The notes: generated by a model from the sequence alone, not told the origin. A DNA stretch of 64,000 nucleotides from Streptomyces bauhiniae (GCF_004784475.1 NZ_SRRT01000003.1:496001-560000); one strand, 5' to 3'; shown: positions 49,471 through 58,294, counted from the stretch's first letter. Numbers and translations are program-made.

Positions 49471-50216
49471 GGGGCGTCCGTCCCGGCCTCGTCGAGGCGG
49501 GGCAGGTGCGGCTTGGTGGCGTAGGCGACGAAGCTCTTGCCGATCAGCGGGTTGAGCGCCTGCTCGGCCACGCGGGTGGCCAGCGGCTTCTTCATGATGT
49601 CCCAGACCAGCAGCTTGTGGTACGCCCGCACCGGCAGCGCCTTGTCGTTGTCGACGCCGAAGGCGCACTTGAGCCACCAGTACGGCGAGTGCAGGGCGTG
49701 CGCGTGGTGGGTGCCGTACGGCTTGAGGCCGGCGCCGCGCATCTTGGCGAGGAGTTCCTCGGCGCGGTAGATGCGGATGTGGCCGCCCTCGACCTCGTGG
49801 TAGGCGTCGGACAGCGCCCAGCAGACCTTCTCGGGACCGTACCGGGGCACGGTGACGGCTATCCGGCCGCCGGGCTTGAGGACGCGGACCATCTCGGCGA
49901 GGACGCCCTTGTCGTCGGGGATGTGCTCCATCACCTCGGAGATGATGACGACGTCGAAGGACTCGTCGGGGAAGGGCAGCGCGAGCGCGTCGCCCTCCAT
50001 CGCGGTGGCGGTGGCGCCCTCGGGGGCCTCGCCGGCCTCCTTCATCGCCGCGAACCACTTGGCGACCTCGCGGATTTCCTCCGCGTTCTGGTCCAGGGCC
50101 ACGACCCGGGCGCCGCGCCGGTAGCACTCGAAGGCGTGCCGGCCGGCCCCGCAGCCGAGGTCCAGGACACGGTCGCCGGGGGCGAGCGGGAACCGGGAGA
50201 AGTCGACGGTCAGCAC
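49467..50216 (-). CDS. Class I SAM-dependent methyltransferase
   Basis: A 249-residue protein with a textbook SAM motif (VLDLGCGAGRHAFECYRRG), the EGDALALPF and VIISEVMEHIPD stretches and ADoMet-pocket residues. It resembles methyltransferases of the UbiE/Methyltransf_11 kind. GTG 50216 overlaps the glycosyltransferase gene's end by 7 bases, so it is translated from the same mRNA. Its substrate would be the glycosylated product of the operon, but this is inference. Confidence 0.82.
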   Translation of the reverse strand: MLTVDFSRFPLAPGDRVLDLGCGAGRHAFECYRRGARVVALDQNAEEIREVAKWFAAMKEAGEAPEGATATAMEGDALALPFPDESFDVVIISEVMEHIPDDKGVLAEMVRVLKPGGRIAVTVPRYGPEKVCWALSDAYHEVEGGHIRIYRAEELLAKMRGAGLKPYGTHHAHALHSPYWWLKCAFGVDNDKALPVRAYHKLLVWDIMKKPLATRVAEQALNPLIGKSFVAYATKPHLPRLDEAGTDAP

Positions 50217-51625
50217 GTGGCCCTGCTTTCGGAGGAGCTTTCGGAAGGTGCGGCGACACTCGCCGCGGCGGCGACGGGACGGCCGGGGACGGCTGCGGGA
50301 AGGGGTCCGACGCGCGGGCGCGCCCGGTCGATCTCCTCGCGGTAGCGGGCCACGGTGCCCTCGGCCGCACGGGCCCAGGTGAAGCGGGCGAGCACCCGCT
50401 CGCGGCCGGCCGCGCCGAGCCGGGCGCGCAGTTCACGGTCGCCGAGCAGCCGGGTCAGGGCGGCGGCGAGCGCGCCCGCGTCACCGGGGGGTACGGCCAG
50501 GCAGGTCTCGCCGTCGGTCCCGGCGACCTCGGGGATGGCGCCGCCGGTGGTGGCGACCAGCGGGGTGGCGGTGGCCATGGCCTCGGCGGCGGGCAGCGAG
50601 AACCCCTCGTACAGCGAGGGCACGCAGGCGACTTCGGCGGAGCGGATCAGGTCGACCAGCTCGGCGTCGGAGATGCCCTTGACGAACTCGACGGCGTCCT
50701 CGAGGCCGTACCGCTCGATGGCCTGGGCGACCGGGCCCTCCTCGGGGCGCTTGCCGACGACGACGAGGTGGGCGTGCGGCTGTTCGGCGCGCACCTTGGC
50801 GAGGGCCTCGACCAGGAACACCAGGCCCTTGAGGGGCACATCGGCGCTGGAGGTGGTGACGATCCGGCCCGGTATCTCGGGCACGGCCGGATTCGGCGCG
50901 AACAGGGTGGTGTCGGCGCCGATGTGCACGACGTGCACCCGCTCCTGGCGTACGCCGAGGTGGTCCACGATCTCCGCGCGGGAGCTGCCGGAGACGGTGA
51001 GCACGGAGGGCAGCCGGCGGGCGACGCGCTTCTGCATCCGGGTGAAGGCATACCAACGGCGCACCGAGAGGCGGCGCTTGAGGTCCTCGGCGGCGTCGAG
51101 TTCGAGCTGCCGGTCGACGGTGATGGGGTGGTGGATGGTGGTGACCAGGGGGGCGCCGAGGTCGCCGAGCAGGCCGTAGCCGAGCGTCTGGTTGTCGTGG
51201 ACGACGTCGAACTCACCTCTGCGGGCGCGCAGTTGGCGTCCGGCGCGCAGGGAGAAGGTGAGCGGCTCCGGGAAGCCGCCGGTCCACATGGTCGCCACTT
51301 CCAGCGCGTCGACCCAGTCCCGGTACTCGCCCCGCCCCGGCGTACGGAAGGGGTCGGGCTGGCGGTAGAGGTCGAGGCTCGGCAGCTCGGTGAGGCTCAA
51401 CCGGCCCGCGTAGTCGTCGTGTTCGTCGAGCACGGGGTAGGGCTGGGAGCCGATGACCTCCACCCGGTGGCCCAGGCGGGCGAGTTCACGGGAGAGGTGG
51501 CGGACATAGACGCCCTGGCCGCCGCAGAACGGGTTGCCCTTGTAGGTGAGGAGCGCGATGCGGAGCGGTCGCTCGCCGTCGGCGGCGGTGCCCGGGGGAG
51601 CCGCCTGACTGGCCTCAGCGGTCAC
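50210..51625 (-). CDS. Glycosyltransferase family 4 protein
   Basis: A 471-residue GT-B retaining glycosyltransferase. GNPFCGGQGVYVRHLSRELARLG marks the N-terminal acceptor domain, and ADVPLKGLVFLVEALAKV and the EX7E motif EGFSLPAAEAMA (first and last Glu as sugar-nucleotide ligands) mark the donor domain. GT4 members transfer sugars from UDP- or GDP-donors to lipids or secondary metabolites. GTG 51625. It leads a three-gene operon with a methyltransferase and an alpha/alpha-toroid protein. The C-terminal Ala/Ser tail is low complexity. Confidence 0.87.
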   Translation of the reverse strand: MTAEASQAAPPGTAADGERPLRIALLTYKGNPFCGGQGVYVRHLSRELARLGHRVEVIGSQPYPVLDEHDDYAGRLSLTELPSLDLYRQPDPFRTPGRGEYRDWVDALEVATMWTGGFPEPLTFSLRAGRQLRARRGEFDVVHDNQTLGYGLLGDLGAPLVTTIHHPITVDRQLELDAAEDLKRRLSVRRWYAFTRMQKRVARRLPSVLTVSGSSRAEIVDHLGVRQERVHVVHIGADTTLFAPNPAVPEIPGRIVTTSSADVPLKGLVFLVEALAKVRAEQPHAHLVVVGKRPEEGPVAQAIERYGLEDAVEFVKGISDAELVDLIRSAEVACVPSLYEGFSLPAAEAMATATPLVATTGGAIPEVAGTDGETCLAVPPGDAGALAAALTRLLGDRELRARLGAAGRERVLARFTWARAAEGTVARYREEIDRARPRVGPLPAAVPGRPVAAAASVAAPSESSSESRATC

Positions 51626-51789
51626 TCTGGGCCCCCTTCTGCCTGCACGGTCCCGCGAGACTACGACGGGACGACAATCCGGAACAAGTTTCAGACTTGA
51701 TCATCCAAGAGGCTCTGAATCTACCGGCAGGTAGGGGCGCTGTGAGCAGTGGATCAGGTGATTCACGCCACGACCGGCGGCTTTGCGGC
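51626..51789. other. Divergent region upstream of glycosyltransferase and cobalamin operons
   Basis: About 160 bases with no gene. It carries small dyads such as CAAGTTTCAGACTTG-like arms near 51690 and probably holds the glycosyltransferase promoter and the promoter of the riboswitch transcript. Confidence 0.5.
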
Positions 51790-51985
51790 CCCCGGTAAAG
51801 TGGCGTGGTCGTCATACACCCGTACGGGGGGAAGCCGGTGCGATTCCGGCGCTGACCCGCAACCGTCATCCGGCGCCCCCGGGCCCGGTGAGCCGGAACG
51901 CCCCGACGGGAGGTTGACCGGCTCACGTGCGGGGCGCTGTGCCCCGCACGGCACCGTCGAGGCATACGGGGCCGGGCCGCCGGGG
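51790..51985 (+). ncRNA. Cobalamin (B12) riboswitch
   Basis: The region has the cobalamin-riboswitch core: the GCCGGTGCGATTCCGGC helix followed by GCTGACCCGCAACCG, then GGTGAGCCGGAACGCC and further paired elements up to about 51985. It lies directly before the secreted toroid gene that heads the cobalt/cobalamin ECF-type operon. Ligand binding would be expected to shut expression off. Exact ends are not determined. Confidence 0.85.
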
Positions 51986-52004
51986 TGGTTCCCGTGCGCG
52001 TCGG

Positions 52005-52017
52005 CTCCTCGCAGGAG
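52005..52017 (+). promoter_or_regulatory. Hairpin that can mask the ribosome-binding site of the operon
   Basis: CTCCT-CGC-AGGAG forms a perfect 5-bp stem; its 3' arm AGGAG is the purine-rich ribosome-site candidate for the gene starting at 52033. It lies just 3' of the cobalamin riboswitch, as a translation sequestor would. The spacing to ATG is longer than usual, so its use is uncertain. Confidence 0.45.
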
Positions 52018-52032
52018 AGGCAGTCGCCGACC

Positions 52033-53235
52033 ATGAACGTCCGCCGCAGTGCCGCGGCTCTCGCCGCCATAGGCGTGCTGGCCGCAGCCGCGCCCGCCAC
52101 GGCCGCCCCGTCCCCGAAGGCGACGGTCCCGGCCGGGCTGTTCGGCAAGGGCGACCCCACGTACGACGGCGTCTGGCGCCAGTCCCTCGCCCTGCTCGCG
52201 CAGCACACCGCCGGTGAGAAGCCCGCGGACCAGGCCGTGACGTGGCTGACCGGCCAGCAGTGCGCCGACGGCGGTTTCGCCTCCTTCCGCGCCGACACCG
52301 GCAAGCCGTGCGGCGGCAAGGGCGCGCAGACGGACACCAACAGCACGGCCGCCGCCGTCCAGGCGCTCGCCGCGCTCGGCGGCCACGAGGACGTGACCGG
52401 CAAGGCCGTCACCTGGCTGAAGGCTCAGCAGAACAAGGACGGCGGCTGGGGCTACTCCCCCGGCGGCCCGAGCGACACCAACTCCACCTCCGTCGTGGTG
52501 GGCGCGCTGGCCGCCGCAGGGGAGAAGCCGGCCGGGCTGCGCGGCAAGGGCAAGACCCCCGACGACGCGCTGGCTTCGTTCGCCGTGCCCTGTGCCCAGA
52601 AGGGCGGCGGCGCGCTCGCCTTCCAGCCGGACAAGAAGGGCGAGCTGGAGGCCAACGCGGACGCCACGGCCGCCGGTGTGCTCGGCGCGCTCGGCAAGGG
52701 CTTCGTCGTGGAGTCCGGCAAGGCCCGCGACAAGGCCCCCGCCTGTGCCTCCGACGGCAAGGCGACCCCGGCCCGCCTGGCCGACAACGCCTCCGCGTAC
52801 CTCATCGGCGCCGTCTCCAAGTCCGGCCACCTGATGTCCGCGATGCCCGGCGCCGAGAACCAGCCCGACTTCGGCAACACCGCCGACACCGTGGTGGCGC
52901 TGGCCGCCGACGGCTGGACCGAGCAGGCGAAGAAGCCGTACGCCTGGCTGGAGAAGAACGCCGCGAAGTGGGCGGAGCAGAGCGGCCCGGCCGCCTACGC
53001 CCAGCTCGTCCTGAGCGCGCACGCCATCGGCGCCGACCCGCACGACTTCGGCGGGACCGACCTGGTCCGCGCCCTGGACAAGCTGGGCCCGGCCCCGGCG
53101 AAGCAGGCCGCCGCCCCGGAGAAGAAGGCCACCGAGAAGTCCGGCAACAGCGTGTGGTGGATCATCGGCGTGGGCCTGGTCGCCGGTATCGGCGTCGGCT
53201 TCCTGTTCAGCGGCCGGAAGAAGAACCGCCCGTGA
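52033..53235 (+). CDS. Secreted alpha/alpha-toroid protein, intrinsic-factor-like, membrane anchored
   Basis: A 400-residue protein. A signal peptide (to about residue 27, AAPATAA) is followed by repeats such as CADGGFASFRADTGK, QNKDGGWGYSPGGPSDTNSTS and DFGNTADTVVALAADG, which belong to the prenyltransferase/squalene-oxidase-repeat alpha/alpha-barrel class. Mammalian intrinsic factor and transcobalamin use this fold to hold cobalamin. A C-terminal membrane helix (VWWIIGVGLVAGIGVGFLF) and basic tail anchor it outside. It follows a B12 riboswitch and heads a transporter operon. Cobalamin binding is inference from fold and context. Confidence 0.75.
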   Translation: MNVRRSAAALAAIGVLAAAAPATAAPSPKATVPAGLFGKGDPTYDGVWRQSLALLAQHTAGEKPADQAVTWLTGQQCADGGFASFRADTGKPCGGKGAQTDTNSTAAAVQALAALGGHEDVTGKAVTWLKAQQNKDGGWGYSPGGPSDTNSTSVVVGALAAAGEKPAGLRGKGKTPDDALASFAVPCAQKGGGALAFQPDKKGELEANADATAAGVLGALGKGFVVESGKARDKAPACASDGKATPARLADNASAYLIGAVSKSGHLMSAMPGAENQPDFGNTADTVVALAADGWTEQAKKPYAWLEKNAAKWAEQSGPAAYAQLVLSAHAIGADPHDFGGTDLVRALDKLGPAPAKQAAAPEKKATEKSGNSVWWIIGVGLVAGIGVGFLFSGRKKNRP

Positions 53236-53870
53236 CCTCGGTCCGCCGTGCCGCGGCCCTGCTGGTCGCGTCCCTCCTCGTCCTCGCCGTTGCCGCCGAG
53301 GCGCAGGCCGCCGGATACCGGTACTGGTCCTTCTGGGACCGCTCCGGCGACCGGTGGACGTACGCCACCCAGGGCCCGGCCTCCGAGCGTCCCGACGACG
53401 GCTCGGTGCAGGGCTTCCGGTTCGCGGTCAGCGCGGACTCCTCGGACGCCAACCGGCCGCGCGGCGCGGCGGACTTCGGCTCGATCTGCGCGAAGACACC
53501 CGCGAAGGCGGGCACCAAGCGGGTCGCACTCGTCCTCGACTTCGGCACCAGGGCCGACGCCCCCTCCGGGGAGACCCCGCCGGCCACGCGTACGGTCTGC
53601 GCCCGCGTCGCCCCCGACGCGAGCACCGCCGAGGCCCTGGCCGAAGCGGCCAAGCCGCTGCGCTACGACAGCAACGCCCTGCTGTGCGCGATCTCCGGGT
53701 ATCCGGCGCGGGGCTGCGGGGAGCAGGTGGCGGCCGACGAGAAGCCGTCGGGCAAGCAGGCCGCTCCCAAGGACGACGGCCCCTCCCTGGGCCTCCCCCT
53801 CGGCATCGGCGTCGTCGCCGTGCTCGGCGGGGCGGCGTTCTGGCAGGCGCGGCGGCGCCGGAATGCCTGA
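53232..53870 (+). CDS. Secreted membrane-anchored protein of the B12 operon
   Basis: A 212-residue protein with a signal peptide (to about AEAQAAG), a soluble region beginning GYRYWSFWDRSGDRWTYATQG with two later Cys pairs (GSICAK, RTVCAR and LLCAISG, GCGEQ), and a C-terminal membrane helix with an Arg tail. Its start (GTG 53232) overlaps the previous stop (GTGA). It probably acts with the toroid protein at the cell surface, by analogy to the small beta-domain partner of intrinsic factor; the family itself is uncharacterised to my knowledge. Confidence 0.7.
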   Translation: MTSVRRAAALLVASLLVLAVAAEAQAAGYRYWSFWDRSGDRWTYATQGPASERPDDGSVQGFRFAVSADSSDANRPRGAADFGSICAKTPAKAGTKRVALVLDFGTRADAPSGETPPATRTVCARVAPDASTAEALAEAAKPLRYDSNALLCAISGYPARGCGEQVAADEKPSGKQAAPKDDGPSLGLPLGIGVVAVLGGAAFWQARRRRNA

Positions 53871-54987
53871 CACCGGCGTCCGCGCCGCCCGTACCGCCGT
53901 GCCCGTCCGCAGGCGGGCACGTTTCGAACTGCACCCCGGCGCCTGGTGGTTGTGGTCGCTGGGGCTCGGCACGGCCGCCACCCGCACCACCAACCCGCTG
54001 CTGCTCGCCCTGCTGATGGCGGTGGCGGGCTATGTGGTGGCGGTCCACCGCTCCAGCGCGCCGTGGGCCCGCTCGTACACGGCGTTCGCCAAGCTGGCCG
54101 TCGCCGTGCTGCTGATCCGGCTGGCGTTCACGGCCGTGCTCGGCTCGCCGGTGCCGGGGACGCATGTGCTGTTCACGCTGCCCGAGATCCCGCTGCCCGC
54201 CTGGGCGCAGGGCATCCGGCTGGGCGGACCGGTGTCGGCGGAGGCGCTGCTGTTCTCCGGCTACAACGGCCTGAAACTGGCGGCCCTCCTGGTCTGCGTC
54301 GGCGCCGCGAACGCCCTGGCCAGTCCGGCCAAGCTGCTCAAGTCGCTGCCGGGCGCGCTGTACGAGGCGGGGGTGGCGGTGGTGGTCGCGCTGACCTTCG
54401 CGCCGCATCTCATCGCCGACGTACAGCGGTTGCGTGCCGCCCGCCGCCTGCGCGGGCGCCCGGACCGGGGGGTGCGGGGGCTGTTCCAGGTCGGACTCCC
54501 GGTGCTGGAGGGCGCGTTGGAGCGCTCGGTCGCACTGGCCGCCGCGATGGACGCGCGCGGCTACGGCCGTACCGCCGAGGTGCCCGCGCCGGTGCGCCGG
54601 ACGACCACCGCGCTCACCCTGGGCGGACTGCTCGGGGTCTGCGCGGGCACCTACGGGCTGCTCACCGCCGAGGGCGGGGTGTACGGGATGCCGCTGCTGC
54701 TCGCCGGGGCGCTGGCCGCGCTCGCCGGGCTGCGCCTGGGCGGCCGGCGCTCGCCGCGCACCCGGTACCGGCCGGCGCCGTGGGGGGTGCGGGCGTGGCT
54801 GGTGGCGGGGTCGGGCGCGGCCGTCGCCGCGCTGCTCGCGCTGGCCGCCGTACGCGATCCGGGCGCGCTCAATCCCGGTGTCGTCCCGCTGGCCGCGCCC
54901 GCGCTGCCGCTGTGGCCGGCCGCCGCCATCCTGCTGGGCCTGCTGCCCGTGCTCGTCGTACCCCAGGACCGCAAGGAGCCGTCGTGA
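53863..54987 (+). CDS. ECF transporter T component (CbiQ/EcfT-like)
   Basis: A 374-residue membrane protein with several hydrophobic helices and the AMDARGYGR motif (usually A-R-G motifs in the coupling helices of EcfT), plus LRGRPDRGVRG. It should couple ATP hydrolysis to the substrate-binding component. ATG 53863 overlaps the previous gene's stop by 8 bases. The extra helices at the C-terminus make it longer than usual CbiQ (about 250 residues). Confidence 0.8.
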   Translation: MPDTGVRAARTAVPVRRRARFELHPGAWWLWSLGLGTAATRTTNPLLLALLMAVAGYVVAVHRSSAPWARSYTAFAKLAVAVLLIRLAFTAVLGSPVPGTHVLFTLPEIPLPAWAQGIRLGGPVSAEALLFSGYNGLKLAALLVCVGAANALASPAKLLKSLPGALYEAGVAVVVALTFAPHLIADVQRLRAARRLRGRPDRGVRGLFQVGLPVLEGALERSVALAAAMDARGYGRTAEVPAPVRRTTTALTLGGLLGVCAGTYGLLTAEGGVYGMPLLLAGALAALAGLRLGGRRSPRTRYRPAPWGVRAWLVAGSGAAVAALLALAAVRDPGALNPGVVPLAAPALPLWPAAAILLGLLPVLVVPQDRKEPS

Positions 54988-56636
54988 TCCGCTTCGAGGA
55001 CGTCGCCGTCACCTACGACGGCGCGGCCGAACCGACCGTCCGGGGCGTGGACTTCGAGGTGCCCGAGGGTGAACTCGTGCTGCTCGTCGGGCCGTCCGGG
55101 GTGGGCAAGTCGACGATCCTGAACGCGGTCAGCGGACTGGTCCCGCACTTCACCGGGGGCACCCTGCGCGGCCGGGTCACGGTGGCGGGCCGGGACACCC
55201 GCACCCACAAGCCGCGCGAACTGGCCGACGTGGTCGGCACGGTGGGCCAGGACCCGCTCGCGCACTTCGTGACGGACACCGTGGAGGACGAACTCGCCTA
55301 CGGCATGGAGTCGTTGGGCCTCGCTCCCGAGGTGATGCGGCGCCGGGTGGAGGAGACGCTCGACCTGCTGGGCCTCGCCGATCTGCGGGACCGTTCCCTC
55401 GGCACCCTGTCCGGCGGGCAGCGCCAGCGGGTCGCCATCGGCTCGGTGCTCACCCCGCACCCCCGCGTCCTGGTCCTGGACGAGCCGACCTCGGCGCTGG
55501 ACCCGGCGGCGGCGGAGGAGGTCCTCGCGGTCCTGCAACGTCTGGTGCACGACCTGGGCACCACGGTCCTCATGGCGGAACACCGGCTGGAGCGGGTCGT
55601 CCAGTACGCCGACCAGGTCGTGCTGCTGCCCGCGCCCGGTGCTCCCCCGGTCCTCGGCGCCCCGGCCGAGATGATGGCCGTGTCCCCGGTGACACCCCCG
55701 GTGGTCGAGCTGGGCCGGCTGGCCGGCTGGAGCCCCCTGCCGCTGACCGTCCGGGACGCGCGGCGCAGGGCGGGGCCGCTGCGGGAGAGCCTGGCCGATC
55801 TCATCAGGGAGGAGCGGAGTTTCGCCCGAGCCGCCGTCCCGGCACCCCGCCGCCGTTTCCGGCGCGCAGCCGCCCCCGCCGAGCCGCAGGTAGCCGAGGT
55901 CCGGGAGCTCGCCGTACGCCGGGGCCGGGTCGACGCGCTGCGCGGTGTGGACCTCACCGTCGCCCCCGGCGAGACCGTCGCCCTGATGGGCCGCAACGGC
56001 GCCGGAAAGTCCACCCTGCTCGGCTCCCTGGTCGGGCTCGTCGCGCCCACCTCCGGTTCCGTCCAGGTCGGCGGGGCCGCCCCGCACCGGCTGAAGCCCG
56101 CCGAACTGGTGCGCCGGGTCGGCCTGGTGCCGCAGGAGCCGCGCGATCTGCTGTACGCCGACACGGTGGGCGCCGAGTGCGTCGCCGCCGACAAGGACGC
56201 GGACGCCGCCCCCGGCACGTGCCGGGCGCTGGTGACGGAGCTGCTGCCCGGCATCACCGACGACACCCACCCCCGCGACCTCTCCGAGGGCCAGCGTCTC
56301 GCCCTCGCGCTCGCCGTCGTCCTGACGGCGCGCCCCCCGCTGCTCCTGCTGGACGAGCCGACGCGCGGCCTGGACTACGCGGCCAAGGCCCGCCTGGTCG
56401 CCGTGCTGCGCGGGCTGGCGGCCGAGGGGCACGCCCTGGTGCTGGCCACGCACGACGTGGAGCTGGCCGCCGAGATCGCGCACCGGGTGGTGCTGCTGGC
56501 GGACGGCGAGGTGATAGCCGACGGCGCCACGGCCGACATCGTGGTCTCCTCCCCCTCCTTCGCACCCCAGGTCACCAAGATCCTGGCCCCGCAGCCCTGG
56601 CTGACGGTGTCCGAGGTACGGAAGGCGCTGGCATGA
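54984..56636 (+). CDS. ECF transporter fused ATPase (two ABC domains)
   Basis: A 550-residue protein carrying two ABC ATPase domains. Domain 1: Walker A GPSGVGKST, signature LSGGQRQR, Walker B VLVLDEPTSALD. Domain 2: Walker A GRNGAGKST, signature LSEGQRLA (Glu in place of the usual Gly), Walker B LLLLDEPTRGLD. A charged Arg-rich linker joins them (RRRFRRAAAPAEP). Such fusions take the place of separate EcfA1 and EcfA2. GTG 54984 overlaps the T-component stop. It should energise import of the substrate bound by the S component. Confidence 0.88.
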   Translation: MIRFEDVAVTYDGAAEPTVRGVDFEVPEGELVLLVGPSGVGKSTILNAVSGLVPHFTGGTLRGRVTVAGRDTRTHKPRELADVVGTVGQDPLAHFVTDTVEDELAYGMESLGLAPEVMRRRVEETLDLLGLADLRDRSLGTLSGGQRQRVAIGSVLTPHPRVLVLDEPTSALDPAAAEEVLAVLQRLVHDLGTTVLMAEHRLERVVQYADQVVLLPAPGAPPVLGAPAEMMAVSPVTPPVVELGRLAGWSPLPLTVRDARRRAGPLRESLADLIREERSFARAAVPAPRRRFRRAAAPAEPQVAEVRELAVRRGRVDALRGVDLTVAPGETVALMGRNGAGKSTLLGSLVGLVAPTSGSVQVGGAAPHRLKPAELVRRVGLVPQEPRDLLYADTVGAECVAADKDADAAPGTCRALVTELLPGITDDTHPRDLSEGQRLALALAVVLTARPPLLLLDEPTRGLDYAAKARLVAVLRGLAAEGHALVLATHDVELAAEIAHRVVLLADGEVIADGATADIVVSSPSFAPQVTKILAPQPWLTVSEVRKALA

Positions 56637-57454
56637 GCCGTATAGCCGTCCACGCCGTCCGGCTCGGTCCCCGGTCCGTCGCCGCGCTCGTGCTGGTCGG
56701 CGCGGTCGGGGTGGCCGCGTTCGGGTGGCCGTTCCTCGCGCCGCCGGACTCGCAGGTCAGCGCGCATGCCGAGGACGCGCCCTGGCTGTTCGCGGGGCTG
56801 CTGGTGCTGCTGGTCGCGGTGGTGGCGGCGACCATCTCGGAGTCGGGGCTCGGTCCCAAGGCTGTCGCCATGCTGGGGGTGCTCGCGGCGACGGGGGCGG
56901 CCCTGCGGCCGATCGGCGCGGGGACGGCGGGCATCGAGCCGATGTTCTTCCTGCTGGTGCTCAGCGGGCGGGTGCTCGGGCCCGGCTTCGGGTTCGTACT
57001 GGGCTCGGTGACGATGTTCGCGTCCGCGCTGCTGACCGGCGGGGTCGGGCCGTGGATGCCGTTCCAGATGCTGGCGATGGGCTGGTTCACCATGGGCGCG
57101 GGGCTGCTGCCGGGCGCCGCCCGCCTGCGCGGGCGTTCCGAGCTGGCACTGCTCGCCTGTTACGGCTTCCTCGCGGCCTTCGCCTACGGGACGATCATGA
57201 ACCTGGCGGGGTGGCCGTTCATGGGGACCATGGCCTCGAACATCTCCTTCGACCCGCACGCGGCCGTCCCCGCCAACCTGGCCCGCTTCCTCGCCTACTG
57301 TCTGGCCACCTCCATGGGCTGGGACCTGGGCCGGGCCGTCTGCACGGTCGTCCTCACCCTGACCCTCGGCCCGGCCGTGCTGCGTGCCCTGCGCCGGGCG
57401 ACCCGCCGGGCCGCCTTCGAGACGCCGGTCACCTTCGAGGCGCCCGGTGCGTGA
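56633..57454 (+). CDS. ECF transporter S component-like membrane protein
   Basis: A 273-residue, multi-helix protein. The RVLGPGFGFVLGSVTMFASALLTGGVGPWMPFQMLAMGW stretch (given in parts) contains the conserved EcfS/CbrT-like GPWxPFQM motif region that gives S components their coupling to T. Start ATG 56633 overlaps the ATPase gene's stop (ATGA). With a B12 riboswitch upstream, cobalamin or a precursor is the likely substrate. It completes a full ECF transporter in one operon. Confidence 0.82.
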   Translation: MSRIAVHAVRLGPRSVAALVLVGAVGVAAFGWPFLAPPDSQVSAHAEDAPWLFAGLLVLLVAVVAATISESGLGPKAVAMLGVLAATGAALRPIGAGTAGIEPMFFLLVLSGRVLGPGFGFVLGSVTMFASALLTGGVGPWMPFQMLAMGWFTMGAGLLPGAARLRGRSELALLACYGFLAAFAYGTIMNLAGWPFMGTMASNISFDPHAAVPANLARFLAYCLATSMGWDLGRAVCTVVLTLTLGPAVLRALRRATRRAAFETPVTFEAPGA

Positions 57455-57756
57455 GGCAGCCCATATGACCGAGGTCACCTACGGCCTCGGATCGTAGACC
57501 TTTCTGTCCTTTATGCACCTTCTTGCAGCACCGCTGACCTGCACTTTGAGAGGCCGGTCACACAAGGGGGCACTCCCGGCGGTCCGGCCACAACTAGTAA
57601 AAGGGGGGATTGCGGACGTTTCGGAAGCTTGCTTCTCTGGAGGCCGTCGCCTGGCGCCACGGTCCTCAACGGCCGCGGCGCCGACGCATGCGGCCACCAC
57701 GCGGAGCGTGCTGGAACGCGAACGGCGACCCGTCGTCCCCAACGTAAGAGGTTTTC
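57455..57756. other. Promoter/leader region of the transglycosylase gene
   Basis: About 300 bases with no gene. It contains the small hairpin GAAGC-TT-GCTTC near 57629 and a purine-rich AAGAGG before the start. No known riboswitch was recognised; a c-di-AMP (ydaO) element was looked for and not seen. Confidence 0.55.
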
Positions 57757-58173
57757 GTGTCGTTCTCCGCCATCCGCCGCATCGCTTCTCCGAAGAAGGC
57801 CGTCACCGTGGCCGCCCTGGCCGCCGGTGTCGCCGGTGTCGCCCTCGGCACCGCCCCCGCCCAGGCCGCGACGAACCCGTCGCCGTCCTCGGCGCAGTCC
57901 GTCGCGCACAAGATGATCCCGGACTCGGCGCAGTACAACGCGTTCAGCAAGATCGTCGAGCACGAGAGCGGCTGGAACGTCTCCGCCAAGAACAGCTCCT
58001 CCGGCGCGTACGGCCTGGTGCAGGCCCTCCCGGCCTCCAAGATGTCCTCGGCCGGTTCCGACTGGAAGACCAACCCCGCGACCCAGATCAAGTGGGGCCT
58101 GGACTACATGAACTCCCGCTACGGCAGCCCCGTCCAGGCGTGGAACTTCTGGCAGGCCAACGGCTGGTACTGA
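57757..58173 (+). CDS. Secreted SLT-domain transglycosylase
   Basis: A 138-residue secreted protein: signal peptide to about AQAAT, then a lysozyme-like transglycosylase domain with catalytic Glu in IVEHESGWN and the following GAYGLVQALPASKM and NPATQIKWGLDYMNSRYG motifs. It cleaves peptidoglycan glycan strands. It is compact, similar to Rpf-like small autolysins. GTG 57757 follows AAGAGG. A terminator hairpin follows its stop. Confidence 0.87.
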   Translation: MSFSAIRRIASPKKAVTVAALAAGVAGVALGTAPAQAATNPSPSSAQSVAHKMIPDSAQYNAFSKIVEHESGWNVSAKNSSSGAYGLVQALPASKMSSAGSDWKTNPATQIKWGLDYMNSRYGSPVQAWNFWQANGWY

Positions 58174-58201
58174 GCCGCCCCCCTTCCTTCCCCTTCTTCG
58201 C

Positions 58202-58230
58202 GCACCCTCGCCACCGCTCGGCGAGGGTGC
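58202..58230 (+). terminator. Hairpin terminator after the transglycosylase gene
   Basis: GCACCCTCGCC pairs perfectly with GGCGAGGGTGC around a 7-base loop, 29 bases after the stop at 58173. Confidence 0.75.
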
Positions 58231-58294
58231 GCGCGTATGTCCGCACCCCCGTGGTCCACTGGTCCGGCCCCCGCCCGCCCGACCGGAGGACGCG

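Noticed and set aside
57455..57756. c-di-AMP (ydaO) riboswitch before the transglycosylase gene
   Set aside because: Such elements often precede cell-wall hydrolase genes in Streptomyces, but the characteristic conserved blocks were not found in this leader.
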